NCBI GenBank assembly: GCA_050014815.1
Contig: JBEKCP010000416.1
Location: 1-5,606 of the forward strand
Source of the DNA: JBEKCP01 sp050014815
GTDB lineage: Bacteria > Planctomycetota > Planctomycetia > Pirellulales > Thermoguttaceae
Direction: 5' to 3'
Length of the DNA stretch: 5,606 bases
A model generated the notes under the pieces. That model saw only the letters and a list, made by a program, of their open reading frames with translations. It made no database searches and was not told where the DNA came from. Made by a program: the position numbers and the translations under genes. Shown one piece after another: positions 5,122 to 5,606 of this stretch; the stretch's first letter is position 1; each line of letters starts with the position of its first letter.

Positions 5122-5606
5122 TTACGGTCCGTCCAGGGTCCGGCCGGCGCGGTCGCGGCCGTCCGCGTCGAGCCACGCGGTGGTGAGGAAGGTCTGGCCG
5201 CTGGAGTCCTCCCACGAGAGTTCCAGCCGCGTGGGACTGCAACCGCCGGTGCAGTTCGAGAGGCGGTAGCGGGCCGATTTCACGCGGCCGCCCAGGGCCG
5301 TTGGGACGAGTTCCGCCAGCCGGGCGGCGATGCCGGGCGGGATCCGGCCGCTCCGGATTGTCCGGTACCAGCTCCGGCAATGGTCGCAATAGGGCTGCCG
5401 CACGGCGGGGACCATCAGCGCGATTGCGGCCGCCAGGACCAGCAGGCCGTCGATTGCCCAACGCACCCAGGCCCAGATGCCCGTGGCCTTGATGCCTGCG
5501 AACAAGGGCAGGCCGAGGGCGGCCTGTTGGTCCATGTACTGGCGGAAACTGTCCGGCGGACCGACGCTTCGGCCCTGGAGCAACTCGGGGAACTTCTCCC
5601 GCACCG
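5122..5606 (-). CDS. Hypothetical single-pass membrane protein with CxxC motif, N-terminus beyond the window
   Basis: The reading frame is open to the right edge of the window; the stop is TAA at 5122-5124. At least 160 residues are visible, and the first possible start seen (GTG at 5604) need not be the real one. Counting from there, residues ~44-66 (WAWVRWAIDGLLVLAAAIALMVP) form one membrane helix. The following part carries CDHC (73-76) and CTGGC (118-122), two cysteine pairs that could bind zinc or form disulfides. The C-terminal ~50 residues look like beta strands (ARYRLSNC, RLELSWEDSSGQTFLTTAWL). I do not recognise the family. It lies just upstream of acpS on the same strand and is probably co-transcribed with it, but this says little about its role. 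A start further upstream, with more membrane helices, is possible. Confidence 0.75.
   Translation of the reverse strand, partial: VREKFPELLQGRSVGPPDSFRQYMDQQAALGLPLFAGIKATGIWAWVRWAIDGLLVLAAAIALMVPAVRQPYCDHCRSWYRTIRSGRIPPGIAARLAELVPTALGGRVKSARYRLSNCTGGCSPTRLELSWEDSSGQTFLTTAWLDADGRDRAGRTLDGP

Noticed and set aside
4613..5461. A 282-residue minus-strand frame across acpS and the membrane-protein gene.
   Set aside because: It is a Pro/Arg-rich shadow of two real genes in another frame and includes the translated palindrome (LTPCPSPSGRGE).

Overview
The window looks like a piece of a GC-rich bacterial chromosome, most likely from a planctomycete (Pirellulales-like). I infer this from the kinds of protein encoded: a secreted GH36 enzyme, a secreted propeller-type protein of a style I associate with Planctomycetes, and a CCCTCTCCC/GGGAGAGGG intergenic repeat that I recall as common in such genomes. 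No rRNA or other decisive taxonomic marker is present, so the assignment is tentative.

Left part (9-3781, + strand): a probable two-gene operon for extracytoplasmic carbohydrate use. The first gene encodes a secreted GH36 alpha-galactosidase-type enzyme of 780 residues. Its last ~120 residues hold a truncated second copy of its own N-terminal domain. Twenty bases later comes a 469-residue secreted protein, probably a beta-propeller fold of uncertain function. Both have clear signal peptides.

Middle (about 3690-4600): a mosaic of lower and uneven GC that fits neither flanking operon. It begins inside the 3' end of the propeller gene, so the last ~30 residues of that protein look foreign. It holds an unrecognised ORF (3778-4374) that overlaps the propeller stop as ATGA. 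The ORF is bracketed by two ~60-bp imperfect direct repeats (3694-3753 and 4410-4471) whose differences look like those of related coding sequences. The ORF may be frameshifted near its end. After it come an 87-bp CGCGAAA-rich imperfect palindrome (4499-4585) and a featureless stretch to 4674. This looks like a decayed tandem or mobile insertion.

Right part (4675-5606, - strand): acpS (holo-ACP synthase, 4675-5076), preceded by a partial gene for a single-pass membrane protein with Cys pairs (5122 to beyond the window). A palindromic repeat in the 45-bp gap between them carries the acpS ribosome binding site. This housekeeping operon converges on the carbohydrate operon.

I see no tRNA, rRNA, CRISPR array, intact insertion sequence or known defence system. 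The only candidate for something new is the mosaic island, and it looks degenerate rather than like a working system.
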